Both the position numbers and the translations under genes were made by a program. Below, piece after piece: positions 1 through 6,021 of a stretch of DNA of 6,021 nt. Numbering within the stretch: the stretch's first letter is position 1; each line of letters starts with the position of its first letter. The stretch comes from Parcubacteria group bacterium (GTDB lineage Bacteria; Patescibacteriota; Minisyncoccia; SW-4-49-11), in contig PXDG01000048.1 of NCBI GenBank assembly GCA_003565105.1, positions 1 to 6,021 of the forward strand. Direction: 5' to 3'. Under the pieces are notes generated by a model that made no database searches, was not told the origin of the DNA, and saw only the letters and a program-made list of their open reading frames with translations.

Positions 1-141
1 GTACTGCTCCAGTTTCATGCTGCAATTATAACCGCTGATCAGAATATCAACATCTGCTGTTTCAGCCAGCAACGGAAGGATTTCTCTTGCGCGACTGATA
101 TGCCCGTGGCCGGTTCCCTGAATACCGTATAAAATTTTCAT
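1..141 (-). CDS. Glycosyltransferase, N-terminal fragment (runs off the left edge)
   Basis: Reading leftward from the ATG at 141-139 gives 47 codons without a stop up to the window edge. The protein begins MKILYGIQGTGHGHISRA, followed by a helix-forming stretch and then a second strand VDILISGYN. A short N-terminal strand, a Gly-rich GTGHGH loop and an SRA helix are typical of the N-terminal Rossmann half of GT-B glycosyltransferases (MurG-like and the related glycosyltransferase-family proteins common in Bacteroidota). The family normally has about 350 residues, so most of the gene, including the donor-binding C-terminal half, lies outside the window. The start overlaps the upstream phosphoesterase stop as ATGA, which implies co-transcription and translational coupling. 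An A-tract ending in AAAGG lies 7 nt before the ATG and could serve as a ribosome binding site. The sugar and acceptor cannot be told from this fragment; a role in envelope lipid or glycan synthesis is an inference. Confidence 0.8.
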   Translation of the reverse strand, partial: MKILYGIQGTGHGHISRAREILPLLAETADVDILISGYNCSMKLEQY

Positions 142-953
142 CCGATTACCTTTTTTTTGCTTTTGGTGCGTGCGATCATCTGTTTTTCAATCCGCTCATA
201 TTTAAGGAATTCTGCTTCGTTATATCTGAACATCGACCATTCATCTCCGTCATATTCAAGAGCAGTCAGATTTTCGACCCAGTCACCCGAATTCATATAA
301 ATGACTGACCCTTTTTCATTTTCATGTCCGCGGATTTTCGGTTGATGGATGTGACCGCAGATCACGTAATCGTAACCCTGGTCAATTGCCAGTTCAATCG
401 CTGTGTTTTCAAAATTGTCGATAAACTGAACTGCTTTTTTTACGCTCTGTTTAATTTTTTTGGAAAGCGACAGTTTTTCTCTCCCCATCTTAACTGAAAA
501 CCAGTTCACCATTCGATTTAGAAGAATCAGCAGTTCGTACCCTTTACCGCCTATTTTTGCAATCCATTTGGCGTGCTTTATGGAGATATCAAAAATATCG
601 CCATGAAAAACCCACACCTTTTCTCCCTTCAGGTTTAGGATCAATTTGTCCCGTACAAAAAGTGGCCCAAGCTGCAAACTTGATACTTTTCTGAGTACTT
701 CATCATGGTTACCGGTCAGGTAGTAAATATCGGTGCCGTTTGCCATCATGGTGAGCAGAGTCCGAAGCACCATCATATGTGATTCGGGCCAGTAATATTT
801 TTTGAAATTCCACACATCAATAAAATCACCATTCAAAATAATGATTTTAGGTTCGATGGAATTCAGATATTGGAGGAGCTCAAGAGCGTGGCATCCTACA
901 GTGCCGAGATGAATATCTGACAGGACAACAATTTCAACGGGTCTTTTTACCAT
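138..953 (-). CDS. Calcineurin-like metallophosphoesterase, UDP-2,3-diacylglucosamine diphosphatase (LpxH/COG2908) superfamily
   Basis: The 271-residue protein has the complete two-metal phosphoesterase signature: D13-x-H15 (SDIHLG), NGD 41-43 with a following FID, GNHDE 81-85, HGD 117-119 and GHIHQP 200-205. These residues coordinate the dinuclear metal centre in the family. LpxH hydrolyses UDP-2,3-diacylglucosamine to lipid X and UMP in lipid A synthesis, at the inner face of the cytoplasmic membrane. There is no signal peptide or clear transmembrane helix; residues 138-156 are hydrophobic with basic neighbours and fit a membrane-touching cap or lid helix. The length is somewhat above the roughly 240 residues of E. 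coli LpxH, with a lysine-rich tail (TKSKKK). The DIHLGTVGCHA and YYWPESHM stretches resemble a Bacteroidota paralogue that is often annotated as this enzyme, so the true substrate may differ and no gene symbol is given. The ATG at 953-951 has no convincing Shine-Dalgarno site. The gene leads a leftward pair with the glycosyltransferase. Confidence 0.85.
   Translation of the reverse strand: MVKRPVEIVVLSDIHLGTVGCHALELLQYLNSIEPKIIILNGDFIDVWNFKKYYWPESHMMVLRTLLTMMANGTDIYYLTGNHDEVLRKVSSLQLGPLFVRDKLILNLKGEKVWVFHGDIFDISIKHAKWIAKIGGKGYELLILLNRMVNWFSVKMGREKLSLSKKIKQSVKKAVQFIDNFENTAIELAIDQGYDYVICGHIHQPKIRGHENEKGSVIYMNSGDWVENLTALEYDGDEWSMFRYNEAEFLKYERIEKQMIARTKSKKKVIG
149..158 (-). promoter_or_regulatory. 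A8 tract with in-frame slippery heptamer and SD-like AAAGG
   Basis: On the minus strand, eight A residues followed by GG encode the lysine triplet near the phosphoesterase C-terminus. Read in its own frame the tract contains A AAA AAG, the classic dnaX-type -1 slippery heptamer. A -1 slip there reads GGT AAT CGG and then directly the ATG of the glycosyltransferase in phase. The same bases place AAAGG 7 nt before that ATG, so the simpler role is a ribosome binding site for the downstream gene. The sequence is certain; the function is not. Confidence 0.35.
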
Positions 954-997
954 ATAAAGATGATGTTTCTTATAAAGAAAACACTCATCTGTTATTG

Positions 998-1015
998 AAT
1001 AATTGTGAAATTATT
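998..1015. repeat. Perfect inverted repeat, 7-bp arms, 4-bp spacer
   Basis: AATAATT at 998-1004 and AATTATT at 1009-1015 are exact reverse complements around GTGA. The arms contain only A and T, so a chance origin in this AT-rich gap is quite possible. It lies 45 bp upstream of the phosphoesterase start, where an operator could sit. Confidence 0.35.
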
Positions 1016-1115
1016 ATGTCTGAATTATCAGGATGTTAAGTAATTATTTCCTGTTAGGAGATTGACAGATAATTAAAGGGAAAAATTAATTTATATATTA
1101 CTATCATTAAGCACG

Positions 1116-1133
1116 ATGATGTCATAACATCAT
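1116..1133. repeat. Perfect inverted repeat, possible operator upstream of the kinase gene
   Basis: ATGATGT at 1116-1122 and ACATCAT at 1127-1133 are exact reverse complements around CATA. It lies 42 bp before the kinase start codon, the usual place for a dimeric regulator site. It has more G and C than the other repeat in this gap and so is less likely to be chance. No regulator can be named from the sequence, and no second copy was seen upstream of the CheB-CheR gene. Confidence 0.4.
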
Positions 1134-1175
1134 TTGTTAACAGTAAATATCTAGATTCTACAGGTACTCATTTAC

Positions 1176-2615
1176 ATGACGGATTTATCTTCTTCAGATT
1201 ATAAAATCCTCTTGATAGAGGATAATCCCGGAGATATTGTTTTAATCCGGGATTATTTGTCAGGCATCAATCCAAATCTCAAGGTTAAGATTGCAAAAAC
1301 CTTTAAGAGAGCAAGAGACTTTTTAACCATTCAGTCTGAAGATTTTGATGTTATTCTGCTGGATTTAAAACTGCCCGACAAAGAAGGTGAAGATCTGATC
1401 AAAGAAATTATCAGGCTTTCTCGCGGTAATATTCCGGTGATTGTTCTGACGGGTTACTCTGACATGCAATTCAGTATAAAATCATTAAGTCTTGGAATTG
1501 CAGATTACATCATTAAAGATGAACTGAATCCACATCTGTTATGGAAAAGTATTCGCTTTGGAATTGAAAGGTTTCATGCTTCAGAAAAAATACAAGAGTC
1601 GGAACGCAGATACCGATACCTTTTCGAAAATAACCCATCTTCAATAATTATCTGGGACCTGGCTACACGGCTCGTGGTAGATACTAATCAGCATGCTGAA
1701 AAAAAGTATGGCTATACAAAAGAAGAGTTTAAAAAAATAAAAATCGATGAAATACAGCCGAACGGTTCTTTTGAATATTTTTTGAACAAAGAAAGTGAAA
1801 ACGCGGTGAAAAGCGAAGTAGCAATGGCGAACAATGTTTTTAATCACAAGACGAGATACGGTGATAGTTTTGCAGCAGAAGTTCGCGGACATTTTATTGA
1901 GTATGAGGGTAACGACTCGGTATTGATGCTTATTAATGACGTAACGGATAAAATTGATATGCAGGAGCGTTTATTTGAAAGCACCCTGCGGGCAGAAGAA
2001 GAAGAGAGGAACCGGATTGCCAAAGAGTTGCACGACGGTATTGTTCAGCAACTGGTTGCATGTGGTATGTTTATTCAAACTATTCAGGATAAAGTTGAAA
2101 AGGATAAATCCTTATCTGAAGAGCTTTCACGATTGTATGAGCTTTTAAAGAAAGCCACTATTCAAACCAGAGATATTTCTCATAATCTGAAATCTGCTGA
2201 ATTTGAATCCAAAACATTGGCGGATCTGCTGAATCAGTTCGTAAAACAACTGAATTATGCCTCATTGATAGAATTTCAAATCAACAACCATCTCCATTTT
2301 GATAAAGATTATAACAGTCTTTTAAAAATTAACATGTACAGATCTGTGCAGGAACTTTGTAACAATATCATTAAACATTCCGGTGCAAAAAAGGCGGTAA
2401 TTACTACCGAGGAAGTGGACGATACGCTTTTTATATCCATTAAAGATGACGGGAAAGGTTTTAAGTTAAATAAACCGGAAAATCATGGAATTGGCATGAA
2501 AAATGTTGAAAGCCGGATTCAGAGGCTGGGCGGGGAAATTGAATTCAGAGAACCCGAAAATGGCGGCTTACAGGTTGATATCGAAATTCCGCTGCAGAGT
2601 AAACAGTCGAATTAA
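1176..2615 (+). CDS. Receiver-PAS sensor histidine kinase, NarL/DesK (HisKA_3) type
   Basis: The 479-residue soluble protein has three parts. Residues 9-130 form a receiver domain with the acidic pair E15/D16, phospho-acceptor D63 (LLDLKLPD), T92 and K114 all present. Residues about 145-260 form a PAS domain. Residues about 270-475 form the kinase: dimerisation helix EERNRIAKELHDG with phospho-accepting H286, then an HATPase_c domain with N-box E393/N397 (QELCNNIIKHSGA), G1 box DDGKGF 424-429 and G2 box GIGMKNV 438-444. H286-D287-xxx-Q291 matches the HDxxxQ motif of the NarX/DesK class, in which Q is needed for phosphatase activity toward the partner, so the enzyme is probably bifunctional. 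There is no transmembrane segment or DNA-binding domain. The receiver at the N-terminus suggests that an upstream kinase sets its activity. The usual LuxR-type partner regulator is not in the window. The ATG at 1176 lies just before the receiver's first strand; no good Shine-Dalgarno site is visible. The CheB-CheR fusion follows on the same strand after 187 bp. Confidence 0.92.
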   Translation: MTDLSSSDYKILLIEDNPGDIVLIRDYLSGINPNLKVKIAKTFKRARDFLTIQSEDFDVILLDLKLPDKEGEDLIKEIIRLSRGNIPVIVLTGYSDMQFSIKSLSLGIADYIIKDELNPHLLWKSIRFGIERFHASEKIQESERRYRYLFENNPSSIIIWDLATRLVVDTNQHAEKKYGYTKEEFKKIKIDEIQPNGSFEYFLNKESENAVKSEVAMANNVFNHKTRYGDSFAAEVRGHFIEYEGNDSVLMLINDVTDKIDMQERLFESTLRAEEEERNRIAKELHDGIVQQLVACGMFIQTIQDKVEKDKSLSEELSRLYELLKKATIQTRDISHNLKSAEFESKTLADLLNQFVKQLNYASLIEFQINNHLHFDKDYNSLLKINMYRSVQELCNNIIKHSGAKKAVITTEEVDDTLFISIKDDGKGFKLNKPENHGIGMKNVESRIQRLGGEIEFREPENGGLQVDIEIPLQSKQSN

Positions 2616-2634
2616 GTTTAGCTTTGTGTATGAG

Positions 2635-2660
2635 TATAGGTGTTAACACTTAAGCCTATA
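2635..2660. repeat. Inverted repeat enclosing a 10-bp palindrome
   Basis: TATAGG at 2635-2640 pairs with CCTATA at 2655-2660, and the interval holds the perfect palindrome GTGTTAACAC at 2640-2649. It begins 20 bp after the kinase stop codon. It could be a weak transcript-end hairpin or a protein-binding site. The T-run comes about 19 nt after the stem, too far for a standard terminator. Confidence 0.35.
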
Positions 2661-2703
2661 AACTCTGTTCAAAATCTGTTTTTTTAATGAAATTATTAAT
2701 ACA

Positions 2704-2718
2704 AGATTTTAAAAATCT
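2704..2718. repeat. Short palindrome with 7-bp arms and a single central base
   Basis: AGATTTT at 2704-2710 and AAAATCT at 2712-2718 are exact reverse complements around one A. The centre is too tight for an RNA hairpin with full arms, so if it works at all it would be as a duplex DNA site about 85 bp upstream of the CheB-CheR start. The AT-rich context makes chance likely. Confidence 0.25.
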
Positions 2719-2802
2719 ATATCATAAAGCCTGTAACTATTGATGGAATAATTAATCTTACAAACAAGAGAGCTCAAAAAATTTGTTAATTTCAGTTTAC
2801 CC

Positions 2803-5800
2803 ATGCCGAAAAAAGAAAAAAATACTACCGAAAAAGATTCGGAACGTTTTTATGTGTTTGCTATTGGTGCATCAGCAGGCGGTCTGGAGGCATTGCAGGA
2901 TTTTTTATCTCACCTTCCTGAATCTTTAGTAAATATTTCAATAATTGTGGCTCAACATCTGAGCCCAACCCATAAAAGCAGGTTGGTTCAATTATTGAGC
3001 CGTCAAACAGACTTTGAAGTAGCTGAAGCAAAAAATGGCACAAAGCTCGAAGCAAATAAAGTATATATAACACCACCCGACAAAGAGATTACCGTATCGA
3101 AAGGGAAAATCAGGCTTGCGAAACCTCCTGCCGGTGTGAGCCCAAAACCAAGTGTGGATGTTTTGTTTCATTCTCTGGCAGTAGAGTATAAATCTGCTGA
3201 AAATGTTGTGGGTATCATTTTATCGGGCACCGGATCGGATGGAGCTTCTGGTGTACGGGCGTTAAGGAATGCAGGAGCATTTATTATTGCCCAGGAACCA
3301 CACACGGCCAAATATGACGGTATGCCGATTGCAGCCATACAAACCGAATCGGTTGATATCATTCTGCCACCAGATAAAATGGGAGAAGAAATACTTGAAT
3401 ACACGATGAATCCAAATCAGGTACGGGTGCAGAAAGGGCTCGAGAAAAATGAAGGTAACAGTCTTCATAAAGTTTTTGATCTTCTCAGTAAACGAACGGG
3501 CACTGACTTTTCCAATTACAAGAGCGCTACCATCGGGCGAAGACTCCAAAAGCGCCTCTCAACCCTTAAAGTTAAATCGATAGAGGAGTACCTGACTCTT
3601 ATTGAAAAAAATCCAGGAGAACTGGATGAAATGTTTCAGACGATTTTAATTGGTGTTACCAGTTTTTTCAGGGATTCGGATGCCTATAAAGCTTTAGAGA
3701 AGCATTTAAGGGATATTATTGAGACTAAAACCAACAAAGATCCGATCCGGGTTTGGGTTCCCGGCTGCTCAACAGGTGAAGAAGCATACTCCATTGCAAT
3801 TTTGCTGAGCCAAATATTGGAAAACCGGGTTCAAAACTACAATATCCAGATTTTTGCCACTGATATTGACGACAAAGCAATTTCTATTGCAAGAAATGGT
3901 ATTTACAAAAAAGAAGCATTTGAGAATGTTTCAAAACAAACACTCGAAAACTTTTTTGTGAGAAAAGGTGATGGTTTTGAATTGATAAAATCGATTCGCT
4001 CTATGGTGTTGTTTTCCAAACATGATTTAACCAGCAACCCGCCTTTTCTAAAGCTCGATTTAATTTCCTGCCGAAATCTGCTGATCTATTTTGGAGCCGC
4101 TTTGCAGCAACAGATCATTCCGATATTCCATTATGCTTTGAACCCGGATGGAATTTTATTCCTGGGTAAATCGGAAACAGTTGGACAGTTTACTGACCTT
4201 TTCTCAACTATTGACGGTAAGAATAAACTCTTCAGAAGAAAACGAAGCCGGAATCTTAATCCTATAAAATTCTCTGTCTTTAAAGCACAGAAACAAACGT
4301 TTTCTGAAGCAGATAAAAAGAAAGGAAAAAAGGATTTATCAGTAACAGATCTTGTCAAGGAAACACTCTTTAACACATATGAACATCCCTATGTAGTTAT
4401 TGATGCTGATTATAATGTGAGAGAAACCTATGGTGATGTGCGTCCATTTCTGACCCTGCCATCAGGTAAAATTCAGATAAATCTGATTAAAATGGTTAAT
4501 AGTGAACTTCAAATTGAAGTTCGTTCAGTTGTATCGAAATCGATAAAGAATAGTGAAACGATAAAAAGTAACATCAAGAGATTTCGGCTTTATGATAAGG
4601 ATTACTTTGTGCGCATTACAGCAAAACCATTGATTTACAGCAAAAATACCGAAGAACTGTATGTCGTAATTTTTGAAAGGCTTGAGATAGAAGGATTTTT
4701 ATCTGCCACAAAAGAAAATAGTGAGACAGATATTTCTGTCGGCAGGGTGCAGGAACTGGAGCATGAATTGGCAACAACAAAAGAACACCTGCAAACTTAT
4801 ATTGAGGAGATTGAAACGAGCAACGAAGAGCTTCAAAGTTTAAACGAGGAATTACATAGTACCAACGAAGAGCTTCAGTCATCAAATGAGGAGCTTGAAA
4901 CTGCCAATGAAGAGTTGCAAAGCACCAATGAGGAAGTACAAGTAGCCTATTCTGAACTTAAAAAAGCACATGATGAACTTGAATTAAAAGAAGAGCTTCT
5001 TGAAATAAAAGAATACAACCAAAGTGCTCTTCTCAACAATACATTACAGGGTTTTTTCCTTGTTGACCGATCTTTTAAAGTTGTAGCATTTAATACACAA
5101 GCTGAAAATATTTCAAAAAAACTCGGATTAGGAAAATTACAGACAGGAGACTCAATTATTGAAATTACCGCCACAAAAAATCTTGAAAATTTTGTGGATG
5201 AAATTAGAAAAGCATTTAAAGGGAAGCAGGTTACCGGTGAACGAAGGGAAACTATAAAAGACGGTGATGATATTTGGTTTGCATATAACATTACTCCGAT
5301 AACTGATAAAGATGGAGAAGTAAGAGTATTGTCAATAGGGATTATTGAGATAACTGAGAGTAAAAAAGCTTATCTGAAACTGAATGAAAGAGTCAAAGAG
5401 CAAAATTGTTTATACAATATTTCAAAGTTGAACGAGGATGAACTGACTGAACGTGAGCTTTTTGAGGCTGTGCTGAAAAATTTGAAAGAAGGAATGCAAT
5501 ATCCGGAATTCGTACATCCCGTTGCTGTTTATCAAGGAGACACTTTTAAACTGAAAAACTTTGAGGATAGCGGTTTAAAACTCACAGCATCAAAAAGCTC
5601 ACGTTCAGACAGTTCTTTAGAACTTGTGGTTTACTGCCAGAAAAAGAATGGCAATATCTACGAACCATTTTTAAAAGAGGAACATGAGCTGCTGAATGCG
5701 GTGGCTGATATTCTAAGCCTGAAGTTATATCAAAATAAAACACGGCTTGAACTCGAAAAAAGTAATGAGAGATTCGAATTTGCGCTGAAAGCGTCGGATG

Positions 5801-6021
5801 ATGTGATTTATGATCATGACATGATTGCTGATACCATTATGTTGAGTGAAAACTTCCAGATGATATTTGGATACAATTTTGAAGACGAACCATTCACCCT
5901 CGAAAAATGGGCCAACCTTCTGCACCCTGATGATGAAGAACGAATTAACAGCAGGCTGGAAAACACACTTGCCGACAAGAAAGCAAACAAGTGGGAAGCG
6001 GAATTCAGATATGCAAAGAAA
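2803..6021 (+). CDS. CheB-CheR-PAS-coiled-coil-PAS-GAF-PAS signalling fusion (3' end outside the window)
   Basis: An uninterrupted frame runs 1073 codons from ATG 2803 to the window edge; the preceding in-frame stop is at 2749-2751 with no other start between. Residues 16-200 are a CheB methylesterase with triad S24 (GASAGG), H52 (AQHLSP) and D146 (SGTGSDG), but no N-terminal receiver. Residues about 220-480 are a CheR methyltransferase: N-terminal helical part, TSFFRD 286-291, SAM-binding PGCSTGEEAYS 320-330, ATDID 352-356 and SCRNLLIYF 422-430. A basic linker leads to a PAS-like domain (about 522-640), a coiled coil (about 645-740) with six NEEL-type heptads, a second PAS (about 742-856), a probable divergent GAF (about 866-985) and the start of a PAS_3 domain (988 on, with LLHPDDEER 1037-1045). 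Relatives often end in histidine kinase modules, so this one may too, but that part is not seen. CheR methylates and CheB demethylates glutamates on signalling proteins; the natural substrate here is unknown. The protein looks cytoplasmic. Confidence 0.93.
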   Translation, partial: MPKKEKNTTEKDSERFYVFAIGASAGGLEALQDFLSHLPESLVNISIIVAQHLSPTHKSRLVQLLSRQTDFEVAEAKNGTKLEANKVYITPPDKEITVSKGKIRLAKPPAGVSPKPSVDVLFHSLAVEYKSAENVVGIILSGTGSDGASGVRALRNAGAFIIAQEPHTAKYDGMPIAAIQTESVDIILPPDKMGEEILEYTMNPNQVRVQKGLEKNEGNSLHKVFDLLSKRTGTDFSNYKSATIGRRLQKRLSTLKVKSIEEYLTLIEKNPGELDEMFQTILIGVTSFFRDSDAYKALEKHLRDIIETKTNKDPIRVWVPGCSTGEEAYSIAILLSQILENRVQNYNIQIFATDIDDKAISIARNGIYKKEAFENVSKQTLENFFVRKGDGFELIKSIRSMVLFSKHDLTSNPPFLKLDLISCRNLLIYFGAALQQQIIPIFHYALNPDGILFLGKSETVGQFTDLFSTIDGKNKLFRRKRSRNLNPIKFSVFKAQKQTFSEADKKKGKKDLSVTDLVKETLFNTYEHPYVVIDADYNVRETYGDVRPFLTLPSGKIQINLIKMVNSELQIEVRSVVSKSIKNSETIKSNIKRFRLYDKDYFVRITAKPLIYSKNTEELYVVIFERLEIEGFLSATKENSETDISVGRVQELEHELATTKEHLQTYIEEIETSNEELQSLNEELHSTNEELQSSNEELETANEELQSTNEEVQVAYSELKKAHDELELKEELLEIKEYNQSALLNNTLQGFFLVDRSFKVVAFNTQAENISKKLGLGKLQTGDSIIEITATKNLENFVDEIRKAFKGKQVTGERRETIKDGDDIWFAYNITPITDKDGEVRVLSIGIIEITESKKAYLKLNERVKEQNCLYNISKLNEDELTERELFEAVLKNLKEGMQYPEFVHPVAVYQGDTFKLKNFEDSGLKLTASKSSRSDSSLELVVYCQKKNGNIYEPFLKEEHELLNAVADILSLKLYQNKTRLELEKSNERFEFALKASDDVIYDHDMIADTIMLSENFQMIFGYNFEDEPFTLEKWANLLHPDDEERINSRLENTLADKKANKWEAEFRYAKK
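4822..4938 (+). repeat. Six 21-bp in-frame repeats encoding NEE(L/V) heptads
   Basis: Asn residues fall at exactly 674, 681, 688, 695, 702 and 709 of the fusion protein, each starting NEEL (NEEV in the last). The unit is NEELQST with small changes. Strict seven-residue spacing with a leucine in each unit indicates a parallel coiled coil joining the methyltransferase/PAS half to the later PAS and GAF domains. Such NEEL-rich coils are familiar in CheB-CheR-PAS fusions. At the DNA level the copies use mixed codons (aac/aat, gaa/gag, ctt/ttg/tta), so the array is selected as protein and is not a recent tandem duplication. Confidence 0.85.

Larger units (their letters stand above)
954..1175. promoter_or_regulatory. 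Divergent intergenic region, expected to hold promoters for both directions
   Basis: This 222-bp very AT-rich gap lies between the start codons of the leftward phosphoesterase gene and the rightward kinase gene, so promoters in both directions are expected from the layout. I find no strong sigma70-type box pair. On the plus strand TTTG at 1133-1136 followed by TAGATTCT at 1152-1159 faintly resembles the Bacteroidota -33/-7 pattern (TTTG and TAnnTTTG), but the 15-bp spacing is short and the -7 match imperfect. Two perfect 7-bp inverted repeats, annotated separately, are the only clear structure. No small gene or RNA gene was recognised. Confidence 0.5.
2616..2802 (+). other. 187-bp intergenic gap between the kinase and the CheB-CheR fusion gene
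   Basis: The gap holds two palindromic structures (2635-2660 and 2704-2718), a T-run at 2679-2685, and no gene that I can support. Its length allows a separate promoter for the downstream gene, but no convincing promoter boxes were found. Neither palindrome has the GC-rich stem with an immediate U-tract of a standard intrinsic terminator, so read-through from the kinase gene remains possible. Confidence 0.5.

Noticed and set aside
1133..1159. Bacteroidota-type promoter (TTTG ... TAnnTTTG) for the kinase gene
   Set aside because: The spacing is only 15 bp and the -7 element mismatches at its end; too weak to annotate as a promoter.
1641..2148. Minus- and plus-strand short frames inside the kinase gene
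   Set aside because: They overlap the PAS and kinase domains of the real gene and have no motif or start signal.
2635..2685. Rho-independent terminator after the kinase gene
   Set aside because: The stem is short and AT-rich and the T-run begins about 19 nt after it, so it does not meet the usual pattern.
3168..3549. Open frames on the minus strand opposite the CheB and CheR coding sequence
   Set aside because: They lie wholly opposite a frame with clear catalytic motifs and have no recognisable domain; they are antisense shadows.
4822..4938. Regularly spaced 21-bp repeats as a CRISPR-like or satellite array
   Set aside because: They are in-frame, have no spacers, vary at synonymous positions and encode coiled-coil heptads.
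4131..5925. Further minus-strand open frames opposite the later part of the fusion gene
   Set aside because: They show low-complexity Ser/Phe/Leu-rich translations expected from the reverse of a Glu/Lys/Asn-rich gene, with no motifs.
1176..6021. A chemotaxis operon
   Set aside because: Only CheB and CheR domains occur, inside a sensory fusion; no CheA, CheW, CheY-only, MCP or flagellar gene is present.

Overview
The window looks like chromosomal DNA from a low-GC Gram-negative bacterium of the Bacteroidota/FCB group. Evidence for this: AT-rich, lysine-rich genes without clear Shine-Dalgarno sites, a phosphoesterase/glycosyltransferase pair of a kind I associate with Bacteroidota, and large PAS/GAF sensory proteins. 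The taxonomic placement is an inference from style and gene content; there is no rRNA or marker gene here.

Layout. Positions 1-953 hold two minus-strand genes transcribed leftward: a calcineurin-like phosphoesterase of the UDP-2,3-diacylglucosamine diphosphatase (LpxH/COG2908) superfamily (138-953), then the first 47 codons of a glycosyltransferase (1-141). They overlap by ATGA and probably act on a lipid or nucleotide-sugar substrate at the cell envelope. A 222-bp AT-rich divergent region (954-1175) with two small perfect inverted repeats separates them from two plus-strand signalling genes. The first (1176-2615) encodes a receiver-PAS-histidine kinase of the NarL/DesK (HisKA_3) type. After 187 bp, the second (2803 to beyond the window end) encodes a very large fusion: CheB methylesterase, CheR methyltransferase, PAS, a six-heptad NEEL coiled coil, PAS, probable GAF, PAS. 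It is open at the right edge and has no in-frame stop in 1073 codons, so its C-terminus (likely kinase or receiver modules) is missing.

How they may work together. Both plus-strand genes are sensory and phosphorelay or methylation modules with no DNA-binding output domain visible. The CheB half lacks the usual N-terminal receiver, while the neighbouring kinase carries a free N-terminal receiver. A plausible but untested model is that a kinase in the C-terminal part of the fusion phosphorylates the receiver of the neighbour, making one multi-input pathway in which carboxyl methylation tunes signalling. No cheA, cheW, MCP or flagellar gene is in the window, so classical chemotaxis is not supported. 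The most interesting items are the CheB-CheR-PAS fusion beside a receiver-first kinase, and an in-frame A AAA AAG slippery heptamer at the phosphoesterase/glycosyltransferase junction whose -1 frame runs straight into the glycosyltransferase.
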